Source of the DNA: Pseudocitrobacter corydidari | GTDB lineage: Bacteria; Pseudomonadota; Gammaproteobacteria; Enterobacterales; Enterobacteriaceae | Length of the DNA stretch: 64,000 nt | Reading direction: 5' to 3' | Assembly (NCBI RefSeq): GCF_021172065.1 | Contig: NZ_CP087880.1 | Span: 3,200,583-3,264,582, forward strand | Shown here: positions 43,903-56,473 of the stretch, piece after piece | Layout of the letters: each line of letters begins with the position of its first letter | Position numbering within the stretch: position 1 is the stretch's first letter | Made by a program: the position numbers and the translations under genes | The notes under the pieces: generated by a model | What the model was told of the DNA's origin: nothing | Database searches by the model: none | Seen by the model: only the letters and a program-made list of their open reading frames with translations

Positions 43903-43987
43903 TGGTGCCGAAGGCCGGACTCGAACCGGCACGTATTTCTACGGTTGATTTTGAATCAACTGCGTCTACCGATTTCGCCACTTCGGC
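43903..43987 (-). tRNA. leuX: tRNA-Leu (anticodon CAA)
   Basis: 85-nt class II tRNA running from GCCGAAGTGGCG to an encoded CCA. Acceptor GCCGAAG pairs with CTTCGGC. The anticodon stem TTGATT-CAA-AATCAA gives anticodon CAA. A variable arm and the T-loop GGTTCGAGTCC are present. It is the leuX of E. coli, a well-known hot spot for genomic islands. Its last 17-23 bases are duplicated at the far end of the island, so the gene remains functional after integration. Confidence 0.97.
43909..43925. other. tRNA-proximal attachment core
   Basis: CGAAGGCCGGACTCGAA within leuX, identical to 33247-33263. It marks where the integrase joined the element to the tRNA 3' end. Confidence 0.85.
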
Positions 43988-44014
43988 ACTGAAGGGTATG
44001 CGGAAAACGAGTGG

Positions 44015-44042
44015 ATTATACCTGTCGCACGCCACCTTGCAA
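44015..44042 (-). promoter_or_regulatory. leuX promoter
   Basis: On the - strand a perfect TATAAT (44020-44015) lies 27 bp before the tRNA 5' end. TTGCAA (44042-44037) stands 16 bp upstream as the -35 element. Confidence 0.7.
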
Positions 44043-44204
44043 GCGGCACCGCATGTTCTTCACGCTAAGTGTCGAAAAAATCAGCGTTCCCTGAATGCCA
44101 TCTCCCCTCATCATCATTTCGTATTTTTCCCGGCGTATTCCGCTAAGCACCGCCCTGCCGCTTGCTCTACACTGTCAGTTCAACACCATAGTGAGGGAAG
44201 TACG

Positions 44205-45224
44205 ATGTCCATCATCAAAAGCTACGCCGCGAAAAATGCGGGCGATACTCTGGAACTCTGGGAGTACGACGCGGGGGAACTTCTGCCGGAAGACGTGGAA
44301 GTTCAGGTTGATTACTGCGGGGTCTGCCATTCTGATTTGTCGATGATCGATAACGAATGGGGCATGTCTCAGTATCCGCTGGTTGCGGGTCACGAGGTGA
44401 TTGGTCATGTGGTGGCGCTGGGTAGCGCTGCGCAGAATAAGGGCCTGAAAGTGGGCCAGCGCGTGGGTATTGGCTGGACGGCGCGCAGCTGTGGGCACTG
44501 CGATGCCTGTATCAGCGGCAATCAGATTAACTGTACGGAAGGGTCGCTGCCGACCATTCTCAATCGCGGCGGCTTTGCCGATAAGCTGCGCGCAGACTGG
44601 CAATGGGTGATTCCGCTGCCGGAGAACATCGATATCGAAACCGCAGGCCCGCTGCTGTGCGGCGGTATCACCGTCTTTAAACCGCTGCTGATGCACCACG
44701 TGACGGCCACCAGCCGCGTTGGGGTTATCGGTATTGGCGGGCTGGGGCATATTGCCATCAAACTGCTGCGCGCGATGGGTGCGGAAGTGACGGCGTTCAG
44801 CTCCAATCCGTCGAAAGAGCAGGAAGTGCGGGCGATGGGAGCCGATAATGTAGTGAACAGCCGCGATCCGGAAGCGCTGAAAGCGCTGGCGGGCCAGTTC
44901 GACCTGATTATCAACACCGTGAGCGTTGATCTCGACTGGCAGCCGTATTTCGAAGCGCTGGCTTACGGCGGTAACTTCCATACGGTTGGCGCGGTGCTGA
45001 AACCGCTGCCGGTGCCGGCCTTTACGCTGATTGGCGGCGACCGCAGTATTTCCGGTTCGGCGACGGGTAACCCGGCTGAGCTGCGTAAGCTGATGAAGTT
45101 CGCCGGGCGTAGCGGTGTGACGCCGACAACCGAGCTGTTCCCGATGTCGCAAATCAACGATGCGTTGCAGCATCTGCGCGACGGCAAAGCCCGTTACCGC
45201 GTGGTGCTGAAGGCTGATTTTTAA
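44205..45224 (+). CDS. ahr: NADPH-dependent aldehyde reductase Ahr
   Basis: Zinc-dependent medium-chain alcohol dehydrogenase of 339 residues. Catalytic zinc ligands are in [12 protein letters not shown] and GHEVIG; the structural zinc Cys set is [15 protein letters not shown]. The Rossmann motif is [12 protein letters not shown]. coli Ahr (YjgB) reduces a broad range of aldehydes to alcohols. The frame is open back to 43842 across leuX, but ATG 44205 with GAGGGAAG upstream is the real start. It lies next to leuX as in E. coli. Confidence 0.95.
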   Translation: MSIIKSYAAKNAGDTLELWEYDAGELLPEDVEVQVDYCGVCHSDLSMIDNEWGMSQYPLVAGHEVIGHVVALGSAAQNKGLKVGQRVGIGWTARSCGHCDACISGNQINCTEGSLPTILNRGGFADKLRADWQWVIPLPENIDIETAGPLLCGGITVFKPLLMHHVTATSRVGVIGIGGLGHIAIKLLRAMGAEVTAFSSNPSKEQEVRAMGADNVVNSRDPEALKALAGQFDLIINTVSVDLDWQPYFEALAYGGNFHTVGAVLKPLPVPAFTLIGGDRSISGSATGNPAELRKLMKFAGRSGVTPTTELFPMSQINDALQHLRDGKARYRVVLKADF

Positions 45225-45261
45225 TGCCATGCCGGCGGCGTTCTGCCGCCGGTTCTCTCGT

Positions 45262-46902
45262 TTAGCCTTTTGCCAGTGCGGCAAAGACTTCCGCTACCGC
45301 AACCGCCCCCGGGTCGGTCACGCCGTCCAGGTTCTGGCTGTTTACGTACGACGCGCGCCCCGCGCCTGCTTTTTGCATGGTCGCGGTTTTCTCCGCACCG
45401 GCATTTGCGGCGCTTGCCGCTGCCTGTATGTCGCTATCGCGCAGCGCTTCCAGCGCCGGTTGCAGGGCGTCGATAAGCGTGCGGTCGCCCAGATCGGCTC
45501 CGCCGTACTGTTTCATCTGCGTCAGCCCTTTCAACAGCGCATCCGCCAGTGCGTCGCCGCGCTGGAGTGATTGCCCGGCAGCGGTAAAGAAGATGGACAT
45601 CAGCACGCCGCTGGAGCCGCCCATCACCGTAGCCAGCCGTTCCCCCACCAGTTGCAGCAGCTGCGCGCCGTTGTTGAGCGGCAGTTCGCCCTTGTCGAGC
45701 AGTTCGGCGATATCACGCGCGCCCAATGCAAAGGTTGAACCGGTGTCGCCGTCGCCCACTTTGGCATCCAGCGCGTTCAGGCGGTTCTCAAGCTGGATAA
45801 GCGTCTGGGTTATCTGCCCCACTCTCGCGGCAATCGCCGGGTTGTCGGAAGGCTGAATCTCCAGGGCGTCGTATACTTTGCTGTGCTTGACGGTTTTTAC
45901 CGGTGCGAAGGCGACCGGTTTTAACCAGCCCACCGTCTCGACATCCGCCTTTAAAGCACGTTCAAAGTCCGGGTTCAGTTTTAATACCGAAAGCGAGAAG
46001 CCTTTCATATCCAGCGAACTCACCAGCGGCGCCGGGCCAATCAGCCAGGCAATCTGTTCCTGTAATGCCGAGTGTGCCAACTCTTTGGTGAGCAGCGCCA
46101 TCTCCAGCGCCGAAACGCCGCCGAGGTTGTTGATTAGCACCGCCACGCGGGCGTCGCCCACCTGTTCTTTGAGGGGTTTAACCAGCATGTCGATCAGCGC
46201 TTTGCTGTTGTGGCTTTCCACCACCGATGCGCCCGGTTCGCCGTGAATACCCAGCCCCAGCTCCACCTGCCCCGGTTTGATGCGCCCTTCGTCGTTGTCG
46301 CTGCCCGGCAGGTTGCAGCTCTCCATTGCCACGCCCAGGCTGAAAACACTGTCGCACGCCTGTTGCGCGATGTCGCGCACTTCGCTGAGGGATTTACCGT
46401 GCTCAGCGGCATAACCGGCGATTTTATGCACCAGCGCAGTGCCCGCGATGCCGCGCGGCTGTTTGTTGTCCGGCAGCGCGATGTCGTCGGCGACAATCAC
46501 CATCTCAACCTTCAGGCCGTAGCGTTTGGCTTTCTCCGCCGCCAGGCCGAAGTTGAGGCGGTCGCCCGTGTAGTTTTTAACAATCAGCAGGCAGCCACGG
46601 TCGCCCGTTACCGCCACAATGGCGTTAAGCACCGCATCGACGCTTGGCGAAGCGAACAGGTCGCCGCACACTGCCGCCGTCAGCATGCCTTTGCCGACGA
46701 ACCCAGCATGCGCGGGTTCATGGCCCGAGCCGCCGCCGGAAATCACCGCAACCCGGCTTTTATCCCAGTCGCTGCGCGCGACAATCCGAATCGCCGGGTC
46801 GATATCAAGCCGCATCAGATTGCCGTGCGGCGCGGATAACACTAAACCTTCAATCGCATCGTTGACCAGCTGTTTGCGATCGTCATAAAAGAATCTGGAC
46901 AT
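45262..46902 (-). CDS. dhaK: ATP-dependent dihydroxyacetone kinase (fused DhaK-DhaL)
   Basis: 546-residue single-chain kinase that phosphorylates dihydroxyacetone to DHAP. The DhaK half has [10 protein letters not shown] (56-65), NYTGDRLNF (110-118) and the substrate-binding H220 in GIHGEPG. The DhaL half begins near residue 350, with the Mg/ATP motif [11 protein letters not shown]. The fused form is like Citrobacter freundii DhaK, not the PTS-driven E. coli enzyme. Start [12 protein letters not shown] is chosen over the upstream Met at 46938. It is inserted between ahr and yjgR, neighbours in E. coli K-12. Confidence 0.93.
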   Translation of the reverse strand: MSRFFYDDRKQLVNDAIEGLVLSAPHGNLMRLDIDPAIRIVARSDWDKSRVAVISGGGSGHEPAHAGFVGKGMLTAAVCGDLFASPSVDAVLNAIVAVTGDRGCLLIVKNYTGDRLNFGLAAEKAKRYGLKVEMVIVADDIALPDNKQPRGIAGTALVHKIAGYAAEHGKSLSEVRDIAQQACDSVFSLGVAMESCNLPGSDNDEGRIKPGQVELGLGIHGEPGASVVESHNSKALIDMLVKPLKEQVGDARVAVLINNLGGVSALEMALLTKELAHSALQEQIAWLIGPAPLVSSLDMKGFSLSVLKLNPDFERALKADVETVGWLKPVAFAPVKTVKHSKVYDALEIQPSDNPAIAARVGQITQTLIQLENRLNALDAKVGDGDTGSTFALGARDIAELLDKGELPLNNGAQLLQLVGERLATVMGGSSGVLMSIFFTAAGQSLQRGDALADALLKGLTQMKQYGGADLGDRTLIDALQPALEALRDSDIQAAASAANAGAEKTATMQKAGAGRASYVNSQNLDGVTDPGAVAVAEVFAALAKG

Positions 46903-47037
46903 AACCTTCCAAAAAAATGCAAACCGTATGCAAAGCATAGTTCGCGCTGGATAAAGCGCCGCAAAGCACGGAAATTCCTGCCGCCTTTTGCTGGCAATTT
47001 GCCTATACTCGACGCAGATAAATGGAGGAATAATTCA

Positions 47038-48540
47038 ATGAGCGCACCTTTGCTAATTGCACGCACGCAGGAAAAAGAGCTGCACCTGTTGCCCGGTATG
47101 GCGAATCGTCATGGGCTGATCACCGGGGCGACCGGTACCGGGAAGACCGTCACTCTGCAAAAGATGGCTGAGTCGTTCTCGGAGATTGGCGTGCCGGTGT
47201 TTATGGCGGATGTAAAAGGTGACCTGACGGGCGTTGCGCAGGCAGGCCAGGCATCAGAGAAGCTTCAGGAGCGCCTGAACAAAATTGGCGTCACCGACTG
47301 GGAGCCGCACGCGAATCCGGTGGTGGTGTGGGATATTTTTGCCGAGAAAGGCCACCCGGTGCGCGCCACAGTGTCAGATCTCGGCCCGCTGCTGCTGGCG
47401 CGTCTGCTGAACCTCAACGAGGTACAGACTGGCGTGCTGAACATTATCTTCCGCATCGCCGACGACCAGGGCCTGCTGCTGCTGGACTTTAAAGATCTGC
47501 GCGCCATCACACAGTACATTGGCGATAACGCGAAGTCGTTCCAGAACCAGTACGGCAATATCAGTAGCGCGTCGGTCGGGGCGATTCAGCGCGGGCTGTT
47601 AACGCTGGAGCAGCAAGGTGCCGAGCACTTCTTTGGCGAGCCGATGCTGGATATCAAAGACTGGATGCGTACCGACAGCAATGGCAAAGGGGTGATTAAC
47701 ATCCTCAGCGCTGAGAAACTCTATCAGATGCCGAAGCTTTATGCGGCCAGCCTGCTGTGGATGCTCTCCGAGCTTTACGAGCAGTTGCCGGAAGCGGGTG
47801 ACCTCGAGAAACCGAAGCAGGTGTTCTTCTTCGATGAAGCGCACCTGCTGTTTAACGATGCGCCGCAGGTGCTGCTGGATAAAATTGAGCAGGTGATCCG
47901 CCTGATTCGTTCGAAGGGCGTGGGCGTCTATTTTGTATCGCAGAACCCGTCGGATATTCCTGATGCGGTGCTCGGGCAGTTGGGGAACCGCGTGCAACAT
48001 GCGCTGCGAGCCTTTACGCCGAAAGATCAGAAAGCGGTGAAAACAGCGGCGCAGACCATGCGTGCCAATCCGGCATTTGATACGGAGAAAGCCATTCAGG
48101 AGCTGGGCACCGGCGAGGCGTTGATCTCGTTCCTGGATGCCAAAGGCAGCCCGTCGGTGGTAGAGCGCGCAATGGTGATTGCCCCGTGCTCGCGCATGGG
48201 GCCGGTTACCGACGATGAGCGTAACGGGCTGATTAACAACTCGCCGCTGTATGGCAAGTATGAGGATGCGGTTGACCGCGAATCAGCGTTCGAGATGCTG
48301 CAAAAAGGCGTGCAGACCAGCACCGAGCAGGCCAATGCGCCAGCCGCCAAAGGTAAAGCGGTTGAGGTGGATGACGGTATTCTCGGCGGGCTGAAGGATA
48401 TTTTGTTCGGCACCACCGGGCCACGCGGCGGTAAGAAAGATGGCATCGTTCAGACAGCGGCGAAAAGCGCAGTGCGTCAGGTGACCAATCAGATTGTGCG
48501 TGGGATGCTGGGGAGTTTGCTCGGGGGAAGGCGCCGGTAA
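47038..48540 (+). CDS. yjgR: HerA-like DUF853 ATPase YjgR
   Basis: 500-residue P-loop ATPase of the HerA/FtsK superfamily. Walker A is GATGTGKT (30-37), followed by [11 protein letters not shown]. Walker B is [11 protein letters not shown], and [28 protein letters not shown] is the sensor region. The DUF853 C-terminus is Gly/Arg-rich. Function is unproven in E. coli. ATG 47038 has GGAGGAA upstream; the earlier Met at 46999 has none. Divergent from the dihydroxyacetone kinase gene. Confidence 0.95.
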   Translation: MSAPLLIARTQEKELHLLPGMANRHGLITGATGTGKTVTLQKMAESFSEIGVPVFMADVKGDLTGVAQAGQASEKLQERLNKIGVTDWEPHANPVVVWDIFAEKGHPVRATVSDLGPLLLARLLNLNEVQTGVLNIIFRIADDQGLLLLDFKDLRAITQYIGDNAKSFQNQYGNISSASVGAIQRGLLTLEQQGAEHFFGEPMLDIKDWMRTDSNGKGVINILSAEKLYQMPKLYAASLLWMLSELYEQLPEAGDLEKPKQVFFFDEAHLLFNDAPQVLLDKIEQVIRLIRSKGVGVYFVSQNPSDIPDAVLGQLGNRVQHALRAFTPKDQKAVKTAAQTMRANPAFDTEKAIQELGTGEALISFLDAKGSPSVVERAMVIAPCSRMGPVTDDERNGLINNSPLYGKYEDAVDRESAFEMLQKGVQTSTEQANAPAAKGKAVEVDDGILGGLKDILFGTTGPRGGKKDGIVQTAAKSAVRQVTNQIVRGMLGSLLGGRRR

Positions 48541-48560
48541 GGGGTTGTGCGGCCTGTTGT

Positions 48561-48905
48561 TGCCTGATGGCGCTTTGCTTACCAGGCCTACCGGCACATA
48601 TTCGTAGGCGGACAAGGCAACGCCGCCATCCGGCGACTATGCTGCACAATGCCTGATGACGCTTCGCTTATCAGGCCTACCGGCACATATTCGTAGGCGG
48701 ATAAGGCAACGCCGCCATCCGGCGACTATGCTGCACAATGCCTGATGGCGCTGCGCTTATCAGGCCTACCGGCACATATTCGTAGGCTGGATAAGGCAAC
48801 GCCGCCATCCGGCGATTACTCTGCACAATGCCTGATGACGCTTCGCGTATCAGGCCTACAGATCGTACTTAACCGTAGGCCGGGCAAGCGCAGCGCCCCC
48901 GGCAT
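48561..48905. repeat. tandem BIME array (period 89-90 bp)
   Basis: The unit from TGCCTGATGRCGC to CTGCACAA is repeated at 48561, 48650 and 48739, with a shorter, diverged fourth unit from 48829. Each holds two inverted REP hairpins (TATCAGGCCTACCGGC and CGCCGCCATCCGGCGA). It fills the gap between yjgR and lptG together with the terminator at 48910. Confidence 0.9.
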
Positions 48906-48909
48906 AAAA

Positions 48910-48932
48910 AAGGGAGCTTTCGCTCCCTTTTT
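48910..48932. terminator. bidirectional terminator for lptFG and yjgR
   Basis: AAGGGAGC-TTTC-GCTCCCTT with T-runs on both sides. It lies 8 bp after the lptG stop on the - strand. Confidence 0.85.
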
Positions 48933-48939
48933 CAAAACA

Positions 48940-50022
48940 TTATGCTTTTCGCATCATCAGCCAAAGGCTGATTACGAAGAAGCTGGCGCTTGGCAGCAGC
49001 GCGCCAATCACTGGCGGGATGCCGTACACCAGGGTCAGTGGCCCGAAGATTTGGTCCAGCACGTAGAACACAAAACCAAAGCTGATACCGGTGACCACGC
49101 GCACGCCCATCGCCACGCTACGCAGCGGGCCGAAAATGAACGACAGCGCCATCAGCATCATCACCGCGACAGAGAGCGGCTGGAAGACTTTGCTCCACAT
49201 ATTGAGCTGATAACGCCCGGAATCCTGGCCGCTCGACTTCAGGTACTTCACGTAGTTATGTAAGCCGCTGATAGAGAGCGCATCCGGGTCTAACGCCACC
49301 ACGCCGAGTTTGTCTGGCGTGAGGTTGGTTTTCCAGGTGCCGCTAACGGTTTGCGCACCGGTGATTTGCTTGCTGTCCGTCAGGTTGGACTCATCCACCT
49401 GCGACAAACGCCACACCTTGTTTTCCGGGTCAAACTTCGCGGAGGCCGCGTAGCGAACGGACTGCAGACGTTTTTCCGCGTTGAAGGCATAAATGCTTAC
49501 GCCACCCAGTTCGTCGTTACCTTTTACCCGTTCGATATAGACAAAGTTATGGCCATCTTTCGCCCACATCCCCTGCTGGGTTGAGAGCAGCGAGCCGCCA
49601 TACATCGCCTGCGCACGGTAGTTACGCGCCATCTGTTCGCCCTGCGGCGCAACCCACTCCCCCATCGCCATGGTCAACAACACCAGCGGGATAGCGGTTT
49701 TCATTACCGATAACGCCACCTGCATACGCGTAAAGCCGGAAGCCTGCATCACCACCAGTTCGCTGCGCTGTGCCAGCATCCCCAGACCTAACAACGCGCC
49801 CAGCAGGGCCGCCATCGGGAAGAAGATTTGGATATCTTTCGGCATGCTGAGCAGGGTATAAACCCCGGCGCCCAGCGCATCGTAGTTCCCCTGCCCGGCC
49901 TTTTTCAGCTGGTCGACAAACTTGATGATGCCGGAGAGCGACACCAGCATGAACAGCGTCATCATGATGGTGGTAAAAATGGTTTTACCGATATAGCGGT
50001 CAAGTACACCAAATGGCTGCAT
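48940..50022 (-). CDS. lptG: LPS export ABC transporter permease LptG
   Basis: 360 residues from MQPFGVLDRYIGKTIF. Three N-terminal and three C-terminal transmembrane helices flank a periplasmic beta-jellyroll domain (about 130-270) that passes LPS to LptC and LptA. The start codon shares one base with the lptF stop (TGATG), so LptF and LptG are translated together. It is essential in enterobacteria. The sequence follows E. coli LptG closely throughout. Confidence 0.98.
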   Translation of the reverse strand: MQPFGVLDRYIGKTIFTTIMMTLFMLVSLSGIIKFVDQLKKAGQGNYDALGAGVYTLLSMPKDIQIFFPMAALLGALLGLGMLAQRSELVVMQASGFTRMQVALSVMKTAIPLVLLTMAMGEWVAPQGEQMARNYRAQAMYGGSLLSTQQGMWAKDGHNFVYIERVKGNDELGGVSIYAFNAEKRLQSVRYAASAKFDPENKVWRLSQVDESNLTDSKQITGAQTVSGTWKTNLTPDKLGVVALDPDALSISGLHNYVKYLKSSGQDSGRYQLNMWSKVFQPLSVAVMMLMALSFIFGPLRSVAMGVRVVTGISFGFVFYVLDQIFGPLTLVYGIPPVIGALLPSASFFVISLWLMMRKA

Positions 50023-51122
50023 CACACCGCTCCTTTAGCCGAGAAACGCGCACGGAAGCGACGCATCGGAATGGTATCCCACAGGTTCAACACCACCGCC
50101 AGCGCCAGATAGGACAGGTTCACCACCCACATCCAGATAGCCGGGTCGAGCTTGCCTTTGCCGCCATTTGATTTGAGCGAGGTTTGCAGCAGGAAGAAGA
50201 CCAGATAAAGCAGCATCGCCGGCAGCATTGACAGCACGCGGCCCTGACGCGGGTTGACCACGCTGAGCGGAACCACCATCAGCGCCATAATAGCCACCGT
50301 CAGCACGAGCGTGATACGCCAGTGGAATTCAGCGCGCGCGCGGTCATTGTTGGTGTTCCACAGCGTGCGCATATCCATTTGGTCGGTGTCGTTCGGATCG
50401 AGCGTTACCGCCTGGTGGCCGACAATCGCCTGGTAATCTTTAAAATCGGTAATGCGGAAGTCGCGCAGCATCGCGGTGCCTTCAAAGCGAGTACCTTCGT
50501 TTAAGGTCACCACCTGAGAGCCGTCTTTCAGCTGCGAGAGATGCCCGGAATCGGCGACCACCACGGAAGGACGCGCATTACCTTTCGGACGCAACTGCGC
50601 CAAAAAGACATCGTTAAAGCTGCTGCCATCGACGCTTTCAATAAACAGCACCGAGTCGCCGTTAGTCGCCTGCTGGAACTGGCCCGCCGCCAGCGCCGCC
50701 ATGCCGGGGTTCGCTTTCGCTTCCGCCAGCACTTCATCCTGGTGACGCGACGACCATGGCCCTGCCCACATCACATTCACAGCAGCAATAATACTGGTGA
50801 ACAGCGCCAGCACCATGGCGGCTTTAATCAGCACCGCTTTACTGAGGCCGCAGGCGTGCATCACCGTAATTTCACTTTCGGTGTAGAGTTTGCCCAGCGT
50901 CATCAATAAGCCGAGGAACAGGCTCAGGGGAAGGATCAACTGCGCCATTTCAGGCACGCCCAGCCCCAGTAATGAGAGCACCAGATTTGTCGGGATTTCG
51001 CCGTCTACCGCCGCGCCGAGGATCCTCACCAGTTTCTGACAAAAGAAGATCAGAAGCAGGATGAAGAGGATCGCAAGCTGGCTTTTAAGCGTCTCCCGCA
51101 CCAGATATCTTATGATTATCAC
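50022..51122 (-). CDS. lptF: LPS export ABC transporter permease LptF
   Basis: 366 residues, MIIIRYLVRETLKSQLAILFILLLIFFCQKLV at the start, with the same six-helix plus jellyroll plan as LptG. It forms the LptB2FG motor that lifts LPS from the inner membrane. It is divergent from pepA, with a 268-bp region (51123-51390) holding both promoters. No other gene is seen there. Confidence 0.98.
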   Translation of the reverse strand: MIIIRYLVRETLKSQLAILFILLLIFFCQKLVRILGAAVDGEIPTNLVLSLLGLGVPEMAQLILPLSLFLGLLMTLGKLYTESEITVMHACGLSKAVLIKAAMVLALFTSIIAAVNVMWAGPWSSRHQDEVLAEAKANPGMAALAAGQFQQATNGDSVLFIESVDGSSFNDVFLAQLRPKGNARPSVVVADSGHLSQLKDGSQVVTLNEGTRFEGTAMLRDFRITDFKDYQAIVGHQAVTLDPNDTDQMDMRTLWNTNNDRARAEFHWRITLVLTVAIMALMVVPLSVVNPRQGRVLSMLPAMLLYLVFFLLQTSLKSNGGKGKLDPAIWMWVVNLSYLALAVVLNLWDTIPMRRFRARFSAKGAV

Positions 51123-51387
51123 TATAAATACGCCCGTAAAAACCCGTCTTATTGCAGGAAAATAGCTTGTTTCATGGCTTAAACGTCATTTATTCTCTTG
51201 AGTCGTCGAAAACATCGCTAAGATTATATGACTCAGCGGTTTCACGTTTCAGGACTCGGTTCTGACGTGCCAACACCGTAATAACGTTAAGATTAACACG
51301 AAGTCACCGCAACAGCGGAAATGAGTTACGAAAGCTTGCAATTCTAACTGTAGCCACCGCCGTTGTCTTTAAGATTCAGGAGCGTAG

Positions 51388-52902
<1,515 letters not shown>

Positions 52903-52910
52903 TTACCGTC

Positions 52911-52990
52911 TGATGCCCGGTGGCGCTACGCTTACCGGGCCTACGGAAAGATGCCGTTTGTAGGCCGGATAAGCGCAGCGCCATCCGGCA
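52911..52990. repeat. BIME (two inverted REP units)
   Basis: TGATGCCCGGTGGCGCTACGC...ACCGGGCC faces GGCCGGATAAGCGCAGCGCCATCCGGC between pepA and holC. Confidence 0.85.
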
Positions 52991-53023
52991 ACGCATTTAA
53001 ATCCACCACAAGAAGCCCCATAT

Positions 53024-53467
53024 ATGAAGAATGCGACGTTCTATCTTCTGGACAACGAAACCACCGTCGATGGCTTGAGCGCCGTCGAGCAACTGGTGTG
53101 CGACGTTGCCGCAGAACGTTGGCGTAGCGGTAAGCGCGTGCTGATCGCCTGTGAGGATGAGCAGCAGGCCATCCGCCTGGATGAAGCCCTTTGGGCGCGC
53201 CCGGCGGAGAGTTTTGTGCCACATAATCTCGCGGGTGAAGGCCCACGCGGTGGTGCGCCGGTCGAGATTGCCTGGCCGCAAAAGCGTAACAGCAGCCCGC
53301 GCGATATACTGATCAGTCTGCGACTCAATTTCGCAGATTTTGCCACCGCTTTCACAGAAGTGATAGACTTCGTTCCTTACGAAGATTCGCTTAAACAACT
53401 GGCGCGCGAACGATACAAAGCTTACCGCGTGGCTGGTTTCAACCTGAACACGGCAACCTGGAAATAA
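53024..53467 (+). CDS. holC: DNA polymerase III chi subunit HolC
   Basis: 147 residues, [45 protein letters not shown], the E. coli HolC plan. It connects the clamp loader (through psi) to single-strand-binding protein and to the YoaA helicase. The stop overlaps the valS ATG (TAATG), so the two genes are cotranscribed as in E. coli. The ribosome site is weak. Confidence 0.97.
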   Translation: MKNATFYLLDNETTVDGLSAVEQLVCDVAAERWRSGKRVLIACEDEQQAIRLDEALWARPAESFVPHNLAGEGPRGGAPVEIAWPQKRNSSPRDILISLRLNFADFATAFTEVIDFVPYEDSLKQLARERYKAYRVAGFNLNTATWK

Positions 53468-56322
53468 TGGAAAAGACATACAACCCAAACGATATCGAAC
53501 AGCCGCTTTACGAGCACTGGGAAAAGCAGGGCTATTTCAAACCGAATGGCGATGAAAGCCAGGAAAGTTTCTGCATCATGATCCCGCCGCCGAACGTCAC
53601 CGGCAGTTTGCATATGGGTCACGCCTTCCAGCAAACCATCATGGATACCATGATCCGCTACCAGCGCATGCAGGGTAAAAACACCCTCTGGCAGGCGGGG
53701 ACCGACCATGCCGGTATCGCCACCCAGATGGTGGTTGAGCGCAAAATTGCCGCTGAAGAAGGTAAAACCCGTCACGACTATGGACGCGATGCGTTCATCG
53801 ACAAAATCTGGCAGTGGAAAGCGGAATCCGGCGGCACCATTACCCGTCAGATGCGCCGTCTTGGCAACTCCGTGGATTGGGAGCGCGAGCGCTTCACCAT
53901 GGACGAAGGGCTTTCCAATGCCGTGAAAGAAGTCTTCGTACGCCTCTACAAAGAAGACCTGATTTACCGTGGCAAACGCCTGGTAAACTGGGACCCGAAA
54001 CTGCGCACCGCCATCTCTGACCTGGAAGTGGAAAACCGCGAGTCGAAAGGCTCGATGTGGCATATCCGCTATCCGCTGGCCGACGGCGCGAAAACCGCGG
54101 ACGGTAAAGATTATCTGGTTGTCGCCACCACCCGCCCGGAAACGGTGCTGGGCGATACCGGCGTGGCCGTTAACCCGGAAGATCCGCGTTATAAAGATCT
54201 GATCGGTAAATACGTTGTCCTGCCGCTGGTTAACCGCCGCATTCCGATCGTGGGCGATGAACACGCCGACATGGAAAAAGGCACCGGCTGCGTGAAAATC
54301 ACCCCGGCGCATGACTTTAATGACTATGAAGTGGGTCGTCGTCATCAACTTCCGATGATCAACATTCTGACCTTTGACGGCGACATCCGCGAAACGGCAG
54401 AAGTGTATGACACCAAAGGTAACGAATCTGACGTTTACTCCAGTGAGATCCCGGCTGAATTCCAGAAACTGGAGCGTTTTGCCGCGCGTAAAGCGATCGT
54501 AGCTGCCGTAGACGCCCTCGGCCTGCTGGAAGAGATCAAACCGCACGACCTGACCGTTCCTTACGGCGACCGTGGCGGCGTGGTTATCGAACCGATGCTG
54601 ACCGACCAGTGGTACGTGCGTGCCGACGTGCTGGCGAAACCGGCGGTTGAAGCGGTTGAGAACGGCGACATTCAGTTCGTACCGAAGCAGTACGAAAACA
54701 TGTACTTCTCCTGGATGCGCGATATTCAGGACTGGTGTATCTCTCGTCAGCTGTGGTGGGGTCACCGTATCCCGGCATGGTACGACGAAGCGGGTAACGT
54801 TTATGTTGGCCGCAACGAAGACGAAGTGCGTAAAGAAAATAACCTCGGTGCCGACGTTGCCCTGCGTCAGGACGAAGACGTTCTCGACACCTGGTTCTCT
54901 TCTGCACTGTGGACCTTCTCCACGCTCGGCTGGCCGGAAAACACCGACGCCCTGCGTCAGTTCCACCCAACCAGCGTGATGGTCTCTGGCTTCGACATCA
55001 TCTTCTTCTGGATTGCCCGCATGATCATGATGACCATGCACTTCATCAAAGATGAAGATGGCAAGCCGCAGGTGCCGTTCCACACCGTCTACATGACCGG
55101 CCTGATTCGTGACGACGAAGGCCAGAAGATGTCCAAATCCAAGGGTAACGTGATTGACCCGCTGGATATGGTTGACGGGATTTCGCTGGCAGACCTGCTG
55201 GAGAAACGCACCGGCAACATGATGCAGCCGCAGATGGCGGAGAAAATCCGTAAGCGTACCGAGAAACAGTTCCCGAACGGCATTGAGCCGCACGGTACTG
55301 ACGCCCTGCGCTTTACTCTGGCGGCGCTGGCTTCTACCGGCCGCGACATCAACTGGGATATGAAGCGCCTCGAAGGTTATCGTAACTTCTGTAACAAGCT
55401 GTGGAACGCCAGCCGCTTTGTGCTGATGAACACTGAAGATCAGGATTGCGGCTTCAACGGTGGCGAAATGACGCTGTCGCTGGCGGACCGCTGGATTCTG
55501 GCCGAATTCAACCAGACCGTGAAAGCGTACCGTGAAGCGCTGGATAGCTACCGCTTCGATATCGCCGCAGGCATTCTGTATGAGTTCACCTGGAACCAGT
55601 TCTGCGACTGGTATCTGGAGCTGACCAAGCCAGTGATGACCGGGGGTTCCGAGGCTGAACTGCGTGGTACTCGCCATACGCTGGTGACGGTTCTGGAAGG
55701 TCTGCTGCGCCTCGCGCATCCGATCATTCCGTTCATCACCGAAACCATCTGGCAGCGTGTGAAAGTGATTTGCGGTATCACCGCCGACACCATCATGCTG
55801 CAGCCGTTCCCGGAATACGATGCATCTCAGGTTGATGAAGCCGCGCTGGCCGACACCGAGTGGCTGAAACAGGCGATCGTTGCCGTACGTAATATTCGTG
55901 CGGAAATGAACATCGCACCAGGCAAACCGCTGGAACTGCTGCTGCGTGGTTGCAGTCAAGATGCGCAGCGTCGTGTGAACGACAACCGTAGCTTCCTGCT
56001 GAACCTGGCACGTCTGGAAAGCATCACCGTGCTGCCAGCCGATGACAAAGGTCCGGTATCCGTGACCAAAATCATCGACGGCGCTGAGCTGCTGATCCCG
56101 ATGGCGGGCCTCATCAACAAAGAAGATGAGCTGGCGCGTCTGGCGAAAGAAGTGGCGAAGATCGAAGGTGAAATCAGCCGCATCGAAAGCAAACTGTCTA
56201 ACGAAGGCTTTGTGGCGCGCGCACCGGAAGCGGTGATCGCCAAAGAGCGTGAGAAGCTGGACGGTTATGCTGAAGCAAAAGCGAAACTGATTGAACAGCA
56301 GGCGGTGATCGCCGCGCTGTAA
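53467..56322 (+). CDS. valS: valyl-tRNA synthetase
   Basis: 951-residue class Ia synthetase. The HIGH-type motif is [12 protein letters not shown] (41-52). The CP1 editing domain spans roughly 190-340 ([17 protein letters not shown]). KMSKSKGN begins at K554. The last ~70 residues are the coiled-coil tRNA-binding arm ([28 protein letters not shown]). Essential gene, translated in coupling with holC. After the stop an AGGTTGTGCCTG/CAGGCACACCT hairpin may end the message. Confidence 0.99.
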   Translation: MEKTYNPNDIEQPLYEHWEKQGYFKPNGDESQESFCIMIPPPNVTGSLHMGHAFQQTIMDTMIRYQRMQGKNTLWQAGTDHAGIATQMVVERKIAAEEGKTRHDYGRDAFIDKIWQWKAESGGTITRQMRRLGNSVDWERERFTMDEGLSNAVKEVFVRLYKEDLIYRGKRLVNWDPKLRTAISDLEVENRESKGSMWHIRYPLADGAKTADGKDYLVVATTRPETVLGDTGVAVNPEDPRYKDLIGKYVVLPLVNRRIPIVGDEHADMEKGTGCVKITPAHDFNDYEVGRRHQLPMINILTFDGDIRETAEVYDTKGNESDVYSSEIPAEFQKLERFAARKAIVAAVDALGLLEEIKPHDLTVPYGDRGGVVIEPMLTDQWYVRADVLAKPAVEAVENGDIQFVPKQYENMYFSWMRDIQDWCISRQLWWGHRIPAWYDEAGNVYVGRNEDEVRKENNLGADVALRQDEDVLDTWFSSALWTFSTLGWPENTDALRQFHPTSVMVSGFDIIFFWIARMIMMTMHFIKDEDGKPQVPFHTVYMTGLIRDDEGQKMSKSKGNVIDPLDMVDGISLADLLEKRTGNMMQPQMAEKIRKRTEKQFPNGIEPHGTDALRFTLAALASTGRDINWDMKRLEGYRNFCNKLWNASRFVLMNTEDQDCGFNGGEMTLSLADRWILAEFNQTVKAYREALDSYRFDIAAGILYEFTWNQFCDWYLELTKPVMTGGSEAELRGTRHTLVTVLEGLLRLAHPIIPFITETIWQRVKVICGITADTIMLQPFPEYDASQVDEAALADTEWLKQAIVAVRNIRAEMNIAPGKPLELLLRGCSQDAQRRVNDNRSFLLNLARLESITVLPADDKGPVSVTKIIDGAELLIPMAGLINKEDELARLAKEVAKIEGEISRIESKLSNEGFVARAPEAVIAKEREKLDGYAEAKAKLIEQQAVIAAL

Positions 56323-56473
56323 TGCCTTAAGGTTGTGCCTGTTTGTTTGCCGGATGACACGGCTCGCATGCAGGCACACCTGATTTTCCTCCCTGAATTA
56401 TCCTCGCTTGCACTCACCCGCCCAGGGTGTTATTAACTGCATATCTCCGTCACTATTTATTTCGAGTTTCGCT

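Noticed and set aside
44175..45284. 369-codon open frame opposite ahr
   Set aside because: Shadow of ahr, with an Arg/His/Gln-rich translation typical of antisense frames.
48561..48905. regular repeats considered as a CRISPR array
   Set aside because: The period is 89-90 bp, the whole unit is conserved rather than alternating with unique spacers, and the units contain REP hairpins. No cas genes are present.
53422..56379. 985-codon open frame on the - strand
   Set aside because: It is fully antisense to valS, in the frame that often stays open opposite GC-rich, strongly biased genes. It has no ribosome site, domain or synteny.
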